A DNA stretch of 22,450 nucleotides, from positions 1-22,450 of the forward strand of contig NZ_JBEXCV010000144.1 in NCBI RefSeq assembly GCF_040605455.1, given 5' to 3'. This DNA is from Embleya sp040605455 (GTDB taxonomy: Bacteria > Actinomycetota > Actinomycetes > Streptomycetales > Streptomycetaceae). The position numbers and the translations under genes are program-made. Shown in pieces: positions 14,285 through 22,441 of this stretch (positions within the stretch are counted from its first letter, which is position 1; each line of letters starts with the position of its first letter). Under the pieces are notes generated by a model. It saw nothing but the letters and a program-made list of their open reading frames with translations, made no database searches and was not told the DNA's origin.

Positions 14285-16084
14285 GTGACCACCCGGCACA
14301 CGATCAACGGACTGCTCTCCCGGTTGCGTGCTGTTCCCGGGATCCGTGCGGTGTCGTCCTACCGGCGCGAGTGGCTGGTCAAGGACCTTGTCGCGGGAAT
14401 CGTTTTGACCACGCTGCTGGTGCCACAGGGCATGGCGTACGCCGAACTGGCGGGCCTGCCGCCGATCACCGGCCTGTACACGACGATCCTCTGCCTGCTC
14501 GGATACGCGGTGTGCGGGCCGTCCCGGATCCTGGTGCTGGGCCCGGACTCCTCGCTGGGCCCGATGATCGCCGCCACCGTGCTGCCCCTGGTGGCGGCCG
14601 ACGGGGATCCCGAGCGGGCGATCGCTCTGGCCTCGACACTCGCGCTCATGGTGGCGGCCATCATGATCCTGGCCTCGGTGGCGAAACTCGGCTTCATCGC
14701 CGATCTGATCTCCAAACCCACGATGATCGGCTACATGAACGGCCTGGCCCTGACCATTCTGATCGGTCAGTTGCCCAAGCTGCTCGGGTTCAAGATCGAG
14801 GCGGACAACCTGATCGGCGAGTGTGTCGGCCTTGTTCGGCAATTGGCCGACGGGGCGGTGGTGCCGGCCGCCGCAGCAGTCGGTGGCTGCGGGATCGTCC
14901 TGATCCTGGTGCTGCAGCGCTTCCTGCCGAAGGTCCCCGCGGTGCTCGTGATGGTGGTCCTGGCGATCGCCGCGGCCACCGTCTTCGACCTGGGCGAGCA
15001 CGGCGTCGGCCTGGTCGGAGAACTCCCGGAGGGCTTCCCGCCGTTCACCATGCCCACGGTGCGACTCGCCGACCTCGCACCGCTGTTCGGCGGTGCGCTG
15101 GGCATCGCCCTGGTGTCCCTGGCCGACACGATCTCCAACGCGTCCGCCTTCGCGGCCCGCACCGGACAGGAGGTGCGCGGCAACCAGGAGATGGCGGGAG
15201 TCGGTGTCGCGAACCTGGCGGCCGGTCTCTTCCAGGGCTTCCCGGTCAGCACGAGCGGATCCCGTACGGCGGTGGCGGAGCGCGCCGGGGCCAGAAGTCA
15301 GCTCACCGGGGTCGTCGGAGCGGCGCTCATCGTCCTCATGCTCGTGCTGGCTCCGGGCCTGTTCCGCAACCTCCCCCAACCGGCCCTTGCCGCCGTGGTC
15401 ATCACCGCGTCACTCTCCCTGGCCGACGTCCCGGGGGCAGTACGGCTGTGGCGGCAGCGTCGGACGGAGTTCATGCTGTGCTTCGCGGCCTTCGTCGGCG
15501 TGGCCGTACTCGGCGTGTTGCCCGGGATCGCCATCGCCGTGGCCCTGTCCGTCCTCAACGTCTTCCGACGCACCTGGTGGCCGTACAACACCGTCCTGGG
15601 GCGGGTGCAGGACCTGGAGGGCTACCACGACGTCCGCTCCTACCCGCAGGCCCGGCAGCTGCCCGGCCTGGTGATCTACCGTTTCGACGCCCCGCTCATC
15701 TTCGCCAACGCCAAGGCCTTCCGCGACGAGATCAGGCGACTGGCCGGCGCGGACCCGCGGGCGAGCTGGATCGTGGTCGCGGCGGAGGCGATGACGGACG
15801 TGGACACCACCGCGGCCGACATCCTGGAGGAACTCGACGAGACGCTCAACGCAGACCACGTACATCTCGTGTTCGCCGAGCTCAAAGACCCCGTGCGACG
15901 CAAGATCGAACGGTACGGGCTCACCCGCACCATCGACCCCCGGCACTTCTTCCCCACCGTGGAGGCCGCCGTCGCCGCCTTCCGCCTGCGCACCGGAGCG
16001 GAGTGGACGCCCCTCACCTCCCTCGACCGGCCTGCCCGGCCCGATCCCGACGCCGCTGCGCCTCCGCCTGCCAACGAACAGTGA
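14285..16084 (+). CDS. SulP-family anion transporter with STAS domain
   Basis: The product has 599 residues. The membrane domain (about 30-435) has the SulP features VPQGMAYAELAGLPPITGLY, LLGYAVCGPSRILVLGPDSS and VSTSGSRTAVAERAGARSQL, with 10-14 hydrophobic segments. The C-terminal STAS domain (about 465-575) includes VIYRFDAPLIFANAKAFRDE and AEAMTDVDTTAADILEEL. Members import sulfate, bicarbonate or dicarboxylates, by proton or sodium coupling; sequence does not tell which. GTG 14285 is chosen for its ribosome site GGAAGG at the proper spacing and because conserved sequence begins shortly after; the open frame goes up to 14141. No carbonic anhydrase or sulfate-assimilation gene is nearby. 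It converges on the kinase-family gene at 16191. Confidence 0.92.
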   Translation: MTTRHTINGLLSRLRAVPGIRAVSSYRREWLVKDLVAGIVLTTLLVPQGMAYAELAGLPPITGLYTTILCLLGYAVCGPSRILVLGPDSSLGPMIAATVLPLVAADGDPERAIALASTLALMVAAIMILASVAKLGFIADLISKPTMIGYMNGLALTILIGQLPKLLGFKIEADNLIGECVGLVRQLADGAVVPAAAAVGGCGIVLILVLQRFLPKVPAVLVMVVLAIAAATVFDLGEHGVGLVGELPEGFPPFTMPTVRLADLAPLFGGALGIALVSLADTISNASAFAARTGQEVRGNQEMAGVGVANLAAGLFQGFPVSTSGSRTAVAERAGARSQLTGVVGAALIVLMLVLAPGLFRNLPQPALAAVVITASLSLADVPGAVRLWRQRRTEFMLCFAAFVGVAVLGVLPGIAIAVALSVLNVFRRTWWPYNTVLGRVQDLEGYHDVRSYPQARQLPGLVIYRFDAPLIFANAKAFRDEIRRLAGADPRASWIVVAAEAMTDVDTTAADILEELDETLNADHVHLVFAELKDPVRRKIERYGLTRTIDPRHFFPTVEAAVAAFRLRTGAEWTPLTSLDRPARPDPDAAAPPPANEQ

Positions 16085-16190
16085 GCGGCCTCCGGGGGGC
16101 GAGAAATCCGGTGGTCCGGACAGCAGGCCCGGGCATCGCCTCGCCCGTACCGCACGCCGTACGTCCGCCGAACCCACACGAGCCGTCGAC

Positions 16191-17531
16191 TCAGGCCGCA
16201 CCGCGCCCTGCCGCGACCCGCCCCATCGTCAGCGCCAGACGCCGCACACGTCGCCAGTCCATCGGCGGGGCGCCGTGCGGCACGCCGGGGCGGTGCCGGG
16301 GCACACGCACGCGCAGAGCGCCGGCCGCGAGGCGACAGTGCACCGGGGTGGGCAACGTCAGGGCCTCGCCATCGACACCGACCGGGATGAGGGGAGCGTC
16401 GGCGTCGACGACGACCTCTCGGGCGGTGGCCGCGGTCAGCCCGCGGCTCCGCTCACCACGCAGCAGGAGTTCCGACGCTTCGGCGGCATTTTCGACGCCG
16501 ACACAAAGCACCCCCAACTTGCCGGAGTCCAGTCGCTGTCGGCGCCCCAGTCCCGCCGAATCGCCCCTCTCATAGGGGTTGTTGCTCACCAGTACGGCCT
16601 GAGGACCGTCCATGGTCCGCGAACCGGCACGGGCACTCAGCCGCGCGCCGCTGTGGTGAGTCAGCAGATCCGGCAGCATCTCCAGGATCGTGCGGACCTT
16701 GTCGTCGCGATAGGCGGGACTCTGCACGACTTCCGCGTACACGCCGAACGAGGCGTTGTTGATGAAGACTTGTTCCGCGCTCCGGCCCGCGGGCTCTCCC
16801 GCGTGGAGGTAGCCGAGGTCGATGCGCAGTTCGACGCCGTCGGTCAGTGCCTCCAGACAGCCGGAGGGGTCCTGCCGGTCCAGGCCCAGATCCATCGCGA
16901 AGTGGTTGCGGGTGCCGGCGCTGATCACCATGAAGGGAATGTCGTGCTCTGCAGCCACAGCGGCGACCGATGCCTGCGTACCGTCACCACCCGCGACGCC
17001 GAGCAGGTCGGCTCCACCCTGGACGGCCCGCCGCGCCAGCTCGGCCACATCCTGCCGCCGGGCCGGATCCAGCACGACGACCTCGGCACCAAGAGCTCTG
17101 GCTCGCTCCGCCAGGTGGAACTTCTCGACCTTTCCGCCGCCCGACAGCGGATTCATGATCAGGAACGGTCGCTCGGCCCGGCTGACCGAGCGCTCCGACA
17201 TGCCGGGCGAGGTGTCTTCGACAAGTGCGGCCCTGCCTGCGGAGACGGCCAGCGCCCAGAGGCCGACCGAGACCGGCACGACCCACAGCAGCCCGGCAGC
17301 CGTGTACACAAGCAGGACACCGAGCGGTGCGCCAACCACCAGCAGCGCGGCCGACATCCTGATCCAGCCGGTGTGGCTGAGCATCCACCACGCGCCGGCC
17401 GCCGTGAGCGCCAGTCCTGCCCAGCCCACCCCCATGAGCACGAGGCTTGCGAGCCCGCCGAAGACCACCAGCACCACAAGCGCCGCCGCGCCCGCCGCCA
17501 GGGCCAGACGCGCGGTCCAGCGCCTGCTCAT
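16191..17531 (-). CDS. Diacylglycerol kinase-family lipid kinase with N-terminal membrane domain
   Basis: The product has 446 residues from ATG 17531 (GGGAGG six bases upstream). Residues 7-100 form three to four membrane helices. The catalytic domain (about 120-430) has the nucleotide loop FLIMNPLSGGGK (123-134), GGDGT (181-185), GTRNHFA (206-212) and the late FINNASFGVYAEVVQ, the pattern of the DAGK/sphingosine-kinase/YegS fold. The substrate is presumably a membrane lipid such as diacylglycerol or a polyprenol-linked lipid. In its C-terminal part VGVDGEALTLPTPVHCRL is the usual beta-sandwich end. It is transcribed alone and convergent with SulP. Being membrane-bound rather than soluble, it may work on the same lipid pool as the PAP2 and DedA proteins in this window; that link is inference. 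Confidence 0.87.
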   Translation of the reverse strand: MSRRWTARLALAAGAAALVVLVVFGGLASLVLMGVGWAGLALTAAGAWWMLSHTGWIRMSAALLVVGAPLGVLLVYTAAGLLWVVPVSVGLWALAVSAGRAALVEDTSPGMSERSVSRAERPFLIMNPLSGGGKVEKFHLAERARALGAEVVVLDPARRQDVAELARRAVQGGADLLGVAGGDGTQASVAAVAAEHDIPFMVISAGTRNHFAMDLGLDRQDPSGCLEALTDGVELRIDLGYLHAGEPAGRSAEQVFINNASFGVYAEVVQSPAYRDDKVRTILEMLPDLLTHHSGARLSARAGSRTMDGPQAVLVSNNPYERGDSAGLGRRQRLDSGKLGVLCVGVENAAEASELLLRGERSRGLTAATAREVVVDADAPLIPVGVDGEALTLPTPVHCRLAAGALRVRVPRHRPGVPHGAPPMDWRRVRRLALTMGRVAAGRGAA

Positions 17532-17905
17532 GGGAAACCTCCCGCCACTCCACCGGCTGCCGGAGGAACTTCGAGCGCTGTGGACCGGGCGAGCCGACTC
17601 CCTGTGGACATGAACGTCCGCGGGCATCCACTTCAGGGTACGAGCGCTCAACCTCCGCGGCATGTCCACCGTGGACGCCTGTTCGGCCGCATGGGATGCG
17701 ATGCGATCCGCCCCCGGCCTCGGCGACACACCTTTCCCGCTGGGTCCCGATCCTGGTTCGGCACGGCGACCGACTCGGAACCGCCCTTCGCTCCTGCCCG
17801 GGGGCCTTTCGGGCCGGAGCGAGCTTGCTTCCCATGTGCTCGCTCGGCCTGCGGGTGCGCCGAACACGCACCGACGGCAGGGTCACCAATGCCCTGGTGG
17901 CGGGC
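17532..17905. other. Intergenic region upstream of the lipid kinase
   Basis: About 370 bases between the start of the lipid-kinase gene and the stop of the oxidoreductase gene, both leftward. A small hairpin CACCA-N6-TGGTG at 17884-17899 lies just beyond the oxidoreductase stop and may contribute to termination. I see no gene and no clear promoter boxes. Confidence 0.35.
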
Positions 17906-19075
17906 TCAGATCTGACCGTCTGCGAAGTACGCGGCCACTCCCGGGTCCACGGGATCGACGTCGATGGCCCTTCCTCCGTCCCGTAGCGACATGGTGGCCG
18001 CGTAGCCGGCGGCCACCGCCTCGCGGGCCGCCACCGGTGAGGTGACGGTGGCCCCGCCCTTGCGTACGAACCCCAGGAACTCCTCGACCAGCATCGGATC
18101 GGCGCCGCCGTGTGTGCCGGGCGGGGTGTGGACGCGCACCACCACATCCGCTTCGGCGCGGTACTCGGAGCGTCGGTTCCACACCCGCACCTCCGCCCCC
18201 TCGGTGTCGCCGAAGTTCTCCAGCCGCCCCTCGGTGCCGATCACGGTGTAGTTGCGCCAGGTGTCCGGCGTGTAGTGGCACTGCTGGTAGCTCGCGAAAA
18301 CGCCGTTGTCCAACTGCATCTGCATCATGCTCAGGTCTTCCACATCCACCACCGGGTGGAGGCCGGTCTGGCTCAGCGGCGGCCAGTTCTCCATCGAAAG
18401 CCACTCGGTCATCCGCTCCCCGCGGCGGTCGCGGCGCGAGGTGATGCCGCCGTAGACCGTCAACGCGCCCATGGCGTTCACCCGCCGGGTGTAACCGCCG
18501 GTCAGCCAGTGGATGACGTCGAGATCGTGGGCCCCCTTCTGCAGCAGCAGACCGGTGGTATTGCGTCGGTCGGCGTGCCAGTCCTTGAAGTACCAGTCCC
18601 CACCGTTGCCCACGAAGTGGCGACACCAGACGGCCTTTACCTCGCCGACGGCCCCGCCGGCGATCAACTCGCGCATGGCCACCACGACCGGCATGTGCCG
18701 CATGTTGTGACCGACATACAACGGGGTCCGGTGCTCGCGGGCCGCCGCCAGCAGCCGATCGCAGCCCTCGGTGGTGATCGCCATCGGCTTGTCCAGGAAC
18801 ACCGGGACACCCGCCGCGAGGAAGTCCAGACCGATCCGCTCGTGCGTGTGATCGGGCGACAGTATGAACACGCCGTCCAGCTCGGCATCGAGCAACTCGT
18901 GGTGATCCGGAGAAGTCCTCACCCCGGCGCCGAAACGTTCCTCGGCGGCCACGAGCATCTGCGGATCACGGTCGCAGGCCGCGGCCACCAGCGAACCCGA
19001 GCCGGGCCGATGAGCCAACTCGACCAAATCACTGCGACTGCCCAATCCGATGACGCCGAGCCTGATGTCGTCCAA
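17906..19075 (-). CDS. Gfo/Idh/MocA-family NAD(P)-dependent oxidoreductase
   Basis: The product has 389 residues. The N-terminal Rossmann domain starts at once with GVIGLGSR (residues 7-14); FLDKPM (93-98) is the family's EKP motif with Asp in place of Glu; GHNMRHMP (122-129) and the catalytic KGAHDLDVIHWL (180-191, Lys180, His183 and Asp186 region) follow. The C-terminal beta-sheet domain extends to the end. Such enzymes oxidise or epimerise sugars, inositols and sugar acids. TTG 19075 is the start because AAAGGA stands seven bases ahead and the nucleotide fold begins right after; the frame upstream to 19243 has no family sequence. It is the leftward arm of the cluster with the FadR-type regulator and the enolase-superfamily enzyme. 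The substrate is not known. Confidence 0.9.
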   Translation of the reverse strand: MDDIRLGVIGLGSRSDLVELAHRPGSGSLVAAACDRDPQMLVAAEERFGAGVRTSPDHHELLDAELDGVFILSPDHTHERIGLDFLAAGVPVFLDKPMAITTEGCDRLLAAAREHRTPLYVGHNMRHMPVVVAMRELIAGGAVGEVKAVWCRHFVGNGGDWYFKDWHADRRNTTGLLLQKGAHDLDVIHWLTGGYTRRVNAMGALTVYGGITSRRDRRGERMTEWLSMENWPPLSQTGLHPVVDVEDLSMMQMQLDNGVFASYQQCHYTPDTWRNYTVIGTEGRLENFGDTEGAEVRVWNRRSEYRAEADVVVRVHTPPGTHGGADPMLVEEFLGFVRKGGATVTSPVAAREAVAAGYAATMSLRDGGRAIDVDPVDPGVAAYFADGQI

Positions 19076-19327
19076 CGCGCTGTCCTTTCGAGGGATTCGG
19101 GGAGTCGCGGTTGCCGCCGGCCAAGAGGGGCTATGGGCGACCCGGCGCTCGGCATCGAATAACCGGAGAAGGGCCGCCTTGCAACCTGGCGAGAGGGGCC
19201 ATTGGCGGCAGGGCGATGCCGAGCGGAGGCGATGGCTCGCCACCGCGCCGCGAGGCTTGGTTGTTGGTCCCTGTCGCAGACCTCATGGGCAAGCCGGACT
19301 GGGAGATGCCCTGCTGCTATGCCGAAT

Positions 19328-19600
19328 GTACATGGAGACATCCCATCCGCGCTACGATGGAAGGGCAATAAATCAGATACATATTGAACCCTCAGGGTGG
19401 AACCGTGCCGGCTTTTCGGGCCCTCATGCGCAAGCTGCGAGGGTTCGAGGTGGTTGTCCAGAGGCGGCCCAGGAGCGACGTCGCGGCTGGACGAGAGCGG
19501 TACCGCGTGGTCACGGTCGGGTGGTGCGGTGCGATCGGAACGAGGGGGCCTTCGGGCTGCCCGATCCTGGCGTCAAGGATTTGAATGTGATTCACTGATT
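19328..19600 (+). repeat. Diverged intergenic repeat, copy 1 (upstream of the fadR-type gene)
   Basis: Matching blocks in the same order occur again at 20823-21101: GTACATGGAGA (19328) with GTGCATGGAGA; ATACAT-N18-AACCGTGCCG (19377-19410) with the identical blocks and spacing; and 19566-19600 (CCTGGCGTC to CTGATT), identical to copy 2 at 29 of 35 positions without gaps. Overall lengths are 273 and 279 bases. Stretches between the blocks have diverged. Confidence 0.6.
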
Positions 19601-19612
19601 ACGGAGCGTATG

Positions 19613-19627
19613 ATGTTTGCTAAACAT
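19613..19627. promoter_or_regulatory. Inverted repeat ATGTTT-GCT-AAACAT before the fadR-type gene
   Basis: Perfect 6-base arms around GCT, located 62 bases before the TTG start of the GntR/FadR-type gene and just after the conserved 35-base block. It is a likely operator for autoregulation, and TATGATG overlaps its left side. Confidence 0.5.
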
Positions 19628-19689
19628 AAGTCGGCATCGAGGTGTGGTCGGCAGACCAGCGGCCTCAAGAGGGAAGCGAGAGAGAGTCG

Positions 19690-20466
19690 TTGACCCACTC
19701 AGAGAAGATCTCCGCGCCCACGCAGGCGACGGGCACGGCGCGGGGTTACCGCCCCGGCTACGAGGTCGCAGCCGAACTGATCCTCGAATACGTCGTCCAG
19801 GCGGGACTTCAGCCCGGTGACCGGCTGCCCACGGAGAAGGACCTGGCCGACGAGGTGCAGATGAGCCGGACCGTGGTGCGGGAGGCGGTGAAGATCCTCT
19901 CGGCCCTGGGGCGGCTGTCCGTGCAAAAGGGCCGCGGCATCTATGTGGCCGAGCCCGAACAATCCTCCTGGCAACAGTCGCTCGCCAACTTCCTGCCCGC
20001 AGACCTTCGGCAGGTCGACGAACTCTTCGAGTTCCGCCGCCATCTGGAGACCACCGCCGCGAATCTGGCCGCGCAGCGAGCCGCTCCCGCACAGGTCAAA
20101 GCGATACGCGAAGCCGCACGGCGGTCCGCCCATGCGGCACAGCAGGGTGACATCGATGCTTTCAGCCGCGCCGACGACGCCTTCCACACCGGCATCGCGG
20201 CCGCTGCCGCCAACATGTTCTTCGTCTCCACCGTCGACGCGATGCGACGTCTTCAGCAGCAGGTCATGGCCATCGGACTGGCCGGTGTCGCCGGCGGATC
20301 CCTGCAAGTGGCCGCCGAGCAGCACGAGGCCATCGCGGAAGCCATCGCCGGCGGAGAACCCGGCCGCGCCGAAACGCTGATGGCCGAGCACATCGACATG
20401 ACCGCCCGGCAATTCCAACAGGAGATCTGGAGCCGCGTCGTACCGAGCGGCGACCGTCGCCCCTGA
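19690..20466 (+). CDS. GntR-family transcriptional regulator, FadR subfamily (FCD domain)
   Basis: The product has 258 residues. The GntR winged helix at about 22-88 has YEVAAELILEYVVQAGLQPG, LPTEKDLADEVQMSRTVVRE and GRLSVQKGRGIYVAEP. The helical FCD domain (about 108-248) keeps the metal/ligand residues Asp162 (ADDAFH), His166, His212 (EQHEAI) and His235 (AEHIDM). These proteins typically release DNA on binding an organic acid or sugar acid. It stands between a sugar oxidoreductase and an enolase-superfamily gene, flanked by two copies of the same intergenic region, so it very likely regulates this cluster and itself. The start is not certain: TTG 19690 (purine-rich GAGAGAG ahead) is preferred over GTG 19642, which lies close behind the operator. 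Confidence 0.9.
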   Translation: MTHSEKISAPTQATGTARGYRPGYEVAAELILEYVVQAGLQPGDRLPTEKDLADEVQMSRTVVREAVKILSALGRLSVQKGRGIYVAEPEQSSWQQSLANFLPADLRQVDELFEFRRHLETTAANLAAQRAAPAQVKAIREAARRSAHAAQQGDIDAFSRADDAFHTGIAAAAANMFFVSTVDAMRRLQQQVMAIGLAGVAGGSLQVAAEQHEAIAEAIAGGEPGRAETLMAEHIDMTARQFQQEIWSRVVPSGDRRP

Positions 20467-20822
20467 GCAGGCACGCGTGCTTGGGTGTTCGGCCGGTTGC
20501 GCAGCGCCACCGCGCCTTACGGCCCACCGGTCTGCGGAGCGATCCCGGGTGGGTCAGGCGGGCGTCTCGTACCCGATCGTCGAGCCGCAGTGCCGCTCGG
20601 TCACCTCGCGCAAGCGTGGAACTTCTCGGTCGGCTCTCCCACGCCTCGCCGGCCGGCGCGTCGTAGCCGCAGCTCGTGACGTGGGCCGGTGGTCGGTCTC
20701 ACCACGATGGCACCCTTTGGCCGGCCGAACTTCGTGCTGCCGTACCCCATGTAAACGTTCACCGAGGCGCGTTGGGCGAGCATCCGGTCCGGCTCCGCGG
20801 TGGCCTCGCGCGGGTCGCGTAC

Positions 20823-21101
20823 GTGCATGGAGAACTTTTCTGGTGGGCAGGATCGACTGAGCGGTCATGAGCGCAAGGCATGGCGCGAGATGGATCGCAT
20901 ACATGCCGGATCCAGGAAACCGAACCGTGCCGTTGTTCCCAAGGGCGGCAGAGTCGACCCCCGTCGCAGGTGGGAGGGGGCGGCGCCAGTCGCCTGAACG
21001 CCTCCCCGCCGCCGACGTCGAGGCGGAAGAACCGGCCGAGACGGGGAACAGTCCGGAGTTATCGAACCTGGCGTCGAGATTTTTGATGTGATTTACTGAT
21101 T
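20823..21101 (+). repeat. Diverged intergenic repeat, copy 2 (upstream of the enolase-superfamily gene)
   Basis: Same order of blocks as 19328-19600: GTGCATGGAGA (20823-20833), ATACAT-N18-AACCGTGCCG (20899-20932) and CCTGGCGTC to CTGATT (21067-21101). The last block ends nine bases before the inverted repeat at 21110. It is in the same orientation relative to the downstream gene as copy 1 is to the fadR-type gene, as expected of a shared promoter. Confidence 0.6.
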
Positions 21102-21109
21102 CAGTGTCA

Positions 21110-21134
21110 CATCATATATCCGAGACATATGATG
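21110..21134. promoter_or_regulatory. Inverted repeat CATCATAT-N9-ATATGATG, operator candidate
   Basis: Perfect 8-base arms around nine bases, in an unusually AT-rich spot for this genome. TATGATG also occurs in front of the fadR-type gene (19609-19615). It is placed directly behind the conserved 35-base block in the promoter region of the enolase-superfamily gene, so it is the best candidate binding site for the FadR-type regulator. Confidence 0.6.
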
Positions 21135-21332
21135 GCCGCCAGGCCGGAATGTGACGACGGACAGCCTCGGGGAGCAAGCGAGGGGGTGTCGTTTCCCCCT
21201 CGGAGCACGTCTCCGCGCCCCGGTACGAGGTCGCTGCCCTATGCGTCCTCGACCCTGCCCGTCCGGGCGAGACTCCGGCCCGGCGACGACATCCACTCCG
21301 GATCCCCGGGCCTCTAGCCGTGAAGGACATCC

Positions 21333-22376
21333 ATGCGAATCATCGATGTGACTGTGGAATTGGTCGATCTGCCCGCTCAGCCGCCCTTCCGCTGGCGCGC
21401 CGGGCTGCCGGGATCGGAGCCGGCGGTTGTGGGCGGAATTCTGCGCGTCCACACCGACGAGGGTTTGCTGGGCGAGGCCCACACGAGGCGCGGAGTAATC
21501 GTCGCCGACCTGGTCGCCCGTCGCATCCGCGAGGACCTCATCGGTCGCGATCCAATGATGCGCGAACTGCTGTGGGAACGGCTGTGGGAACTGGACCGCA
21601 TCGAAGAGCTTCCGATCTACGCCCTCGGCCTGGTCGACGTGGCGTTGTGGGACCTGGCCGGCAAGGCAACCGGGCAACCCGTCCACCGACTGCTCGGTAC
21701 CTACCGCGAGGCCATCCCCGCCTACGCGAGCACGGTCACCTTCGGCAGCGTCGAGGAGTACCTCGACGTCGCCACCCAGTGCCTGGAACTGGGCTACGTC
21801 GGCATCAAGTTGCACGCCTGGGGCGACCCGAAGGCGGACGCGGACCTGTGCCGGAAACTGCGGGCGCACGTCGGCGACGACGTCCCACTGATGTACGACG
21901 GTTCGGCCGGCTTCGACCTCGCCGACTCGATCCGACTCGGTCACGTGCTGTCCGAGGCCGGCTATCTGTGGTACGAGGAGCCGATGCGCGAGTTCAGCGT
22001 GACCGCCTACCGCCGGCTGGCCGAGCAGGTCGAGGTCCCGCTGCTGGTCGCGGAGACCTCCGACGGCGCACACATGAACGTCGGCGACTTCATCGCGGCC
22101 GGCGCGGCCGGCCGGGTCAGGACGAGCGCGCAGTACAAGGGCGGAATCACCGGGGCCCTGCGCATCGCCCACCTGGCCGACAGCTACCAACTGCGAGCCG
22201 AAGTACACGGCACCGGCGTGGTCAACGCCCACCTGTGCATGGCGATCCCCAACACCACCTACTACGAATCCCTGGTCTACACCAACCCCGTACAGCGCGA
22301 GCCCGCGGTCGGCGCCGACGGGCTCGTCCACGCCCCGACAGCCCCCGGCATCGGCTTCGACCAACCGGGCTGGTAA
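21333..22376 (+). CDS. Mandelate racemase/muconate lactonizing enzyme-like protein (enolase superfamily)
   Basis: The product has 347 residues, with GAAGGA at the right distance before ATG 21333. The N-terminal capping domain (1-120) and TIM-barrel domain are complete. The metal ligands are Asp189 (LMYDGS), Glu215 or Glu216 (WYEEPM) and Glu241 (VAETSDG). On the barrel's second strand is K159-L-H161 instead of the usual KxK. On the other side His291 (AEVHGTG) is kept, but the Asp that pairs with it in mandelate racemase is absent (RTSAQYKGGITGA). It probably dehydrates or epimerises an acid sugar, but the substrate is open. Regulation is probably by the FadR-type protein through sites at 21067-21134. 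It is unrelated to the truncated true enolase at 4534 except at superfamily level. Confidence 0.9.
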   Translation: MRIIDVTVELVDLPAQPPFRWRAGLPGSEPAVVGGILRVHTDEGLLGEAHTRRGVIVADLVARRIREDLIGRDPMMRELLWERLWELDRIEELPIYALGLVDVALWDLAGKATGQPVHRLLGTYREAIPAYASTVTFGSVEEYLDVATQCLELGYVGIKLHAWGDPKADADLCRKLRAHVGDDVPLMYDGSAGFDLADSIRLGHVLSEAGYLWYEEPMREFSVTAYRRLAEQVEVPLLVAETSDGAHMNVGDFIAAGAAGRVRTSAQYKGGITGALRIAHLADSYQLRAEVHGTGVVNAHLCMAIPNTTYYESLVYTNPVQREPAVGADGLVHAPTAPGIGFDQPGW

Positions 22377-22390
22377 CGAGTTCGCGAGTG

Positions 22391-22441
22391 GTCGCCGCAG
22401 GCGACAATGGGGAGGGCGGGGCCGGGGGGCCGCGCCCGCCC
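22391..22441 (+). terminator. Hairpin pair behind the enolase-superfamily gene
   Basis: GTCGCC-GCA-GGCGAC (22391-22405) is a perfect 6-base stem, 14 bases after the stop codon. A second stem, GGGCGGG (22414-22420) with CCCGCCC (22435-22441), follows and leads into a C-run. There is no T-run, as is often the case in actinomycetes. Confidence 0.5.

Larger units (their letters stand above)
19076..19689. promoter_or_regulatory. Divergent control region between the oxidoreductase and fadR-type genes
   Basis: The 614 bases contain no supported gene. They include the first copy of a duplicated intergenic segment (19328-19600), a dyad ATGTTT-GCT-AAACAT at 19613-19627 that overlaps TATGATG (19609-19615), and CCATC-N8-GATGG at 19343-19360. 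On the oxidoreductase strand CTGATTTATTG (19366-19376) resembles GTGATTTACTG in the second copy of the repeat. Confidence 0.45.
20467..21332. other. Long intergenic region between the fadR-type gene and the enolase-superfamily gene
   Basis: About 866 bases. GCACGCGTGC at 20471-20480, just after the fadR stop, may be part of a terminator. A leftward frame at 20601-20828 (76 codons) has strong G/C third positions in its first 45 codons, including ASVNVYMGYGSTKFGRPKG, but no family I recognise; it may be a gene remnant. Copy 2 of the intergenic repeat (20823-21101) and an inverted repeat (21110-21134) follow, and the rest leads to the next gene. Confidence 0.4.

Noticed and set aside
14108..15379. 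A 423-codon leftward frame opposite the SulP gene
   Set aside because: Hydrophilic His/Asp/Gln-rich translation, typical of the antisense of a membrane protein; SulP motifs are unambiguous on the plus strand.
16085..16190. Possible bidirectional terminator between SulP and the lipid kinase
   Set aside because: Only short stems (TCCGG-N4-CCGGA and CGTAC-N8-GTACG) were seen, not better than expected in sequence of this composition.
19284..19371. Short rightward frame starting MGKPDWEMPCC
   Set aside because: No ribosome binding site, no known family, and it overlaps the duplicated intergenic region.
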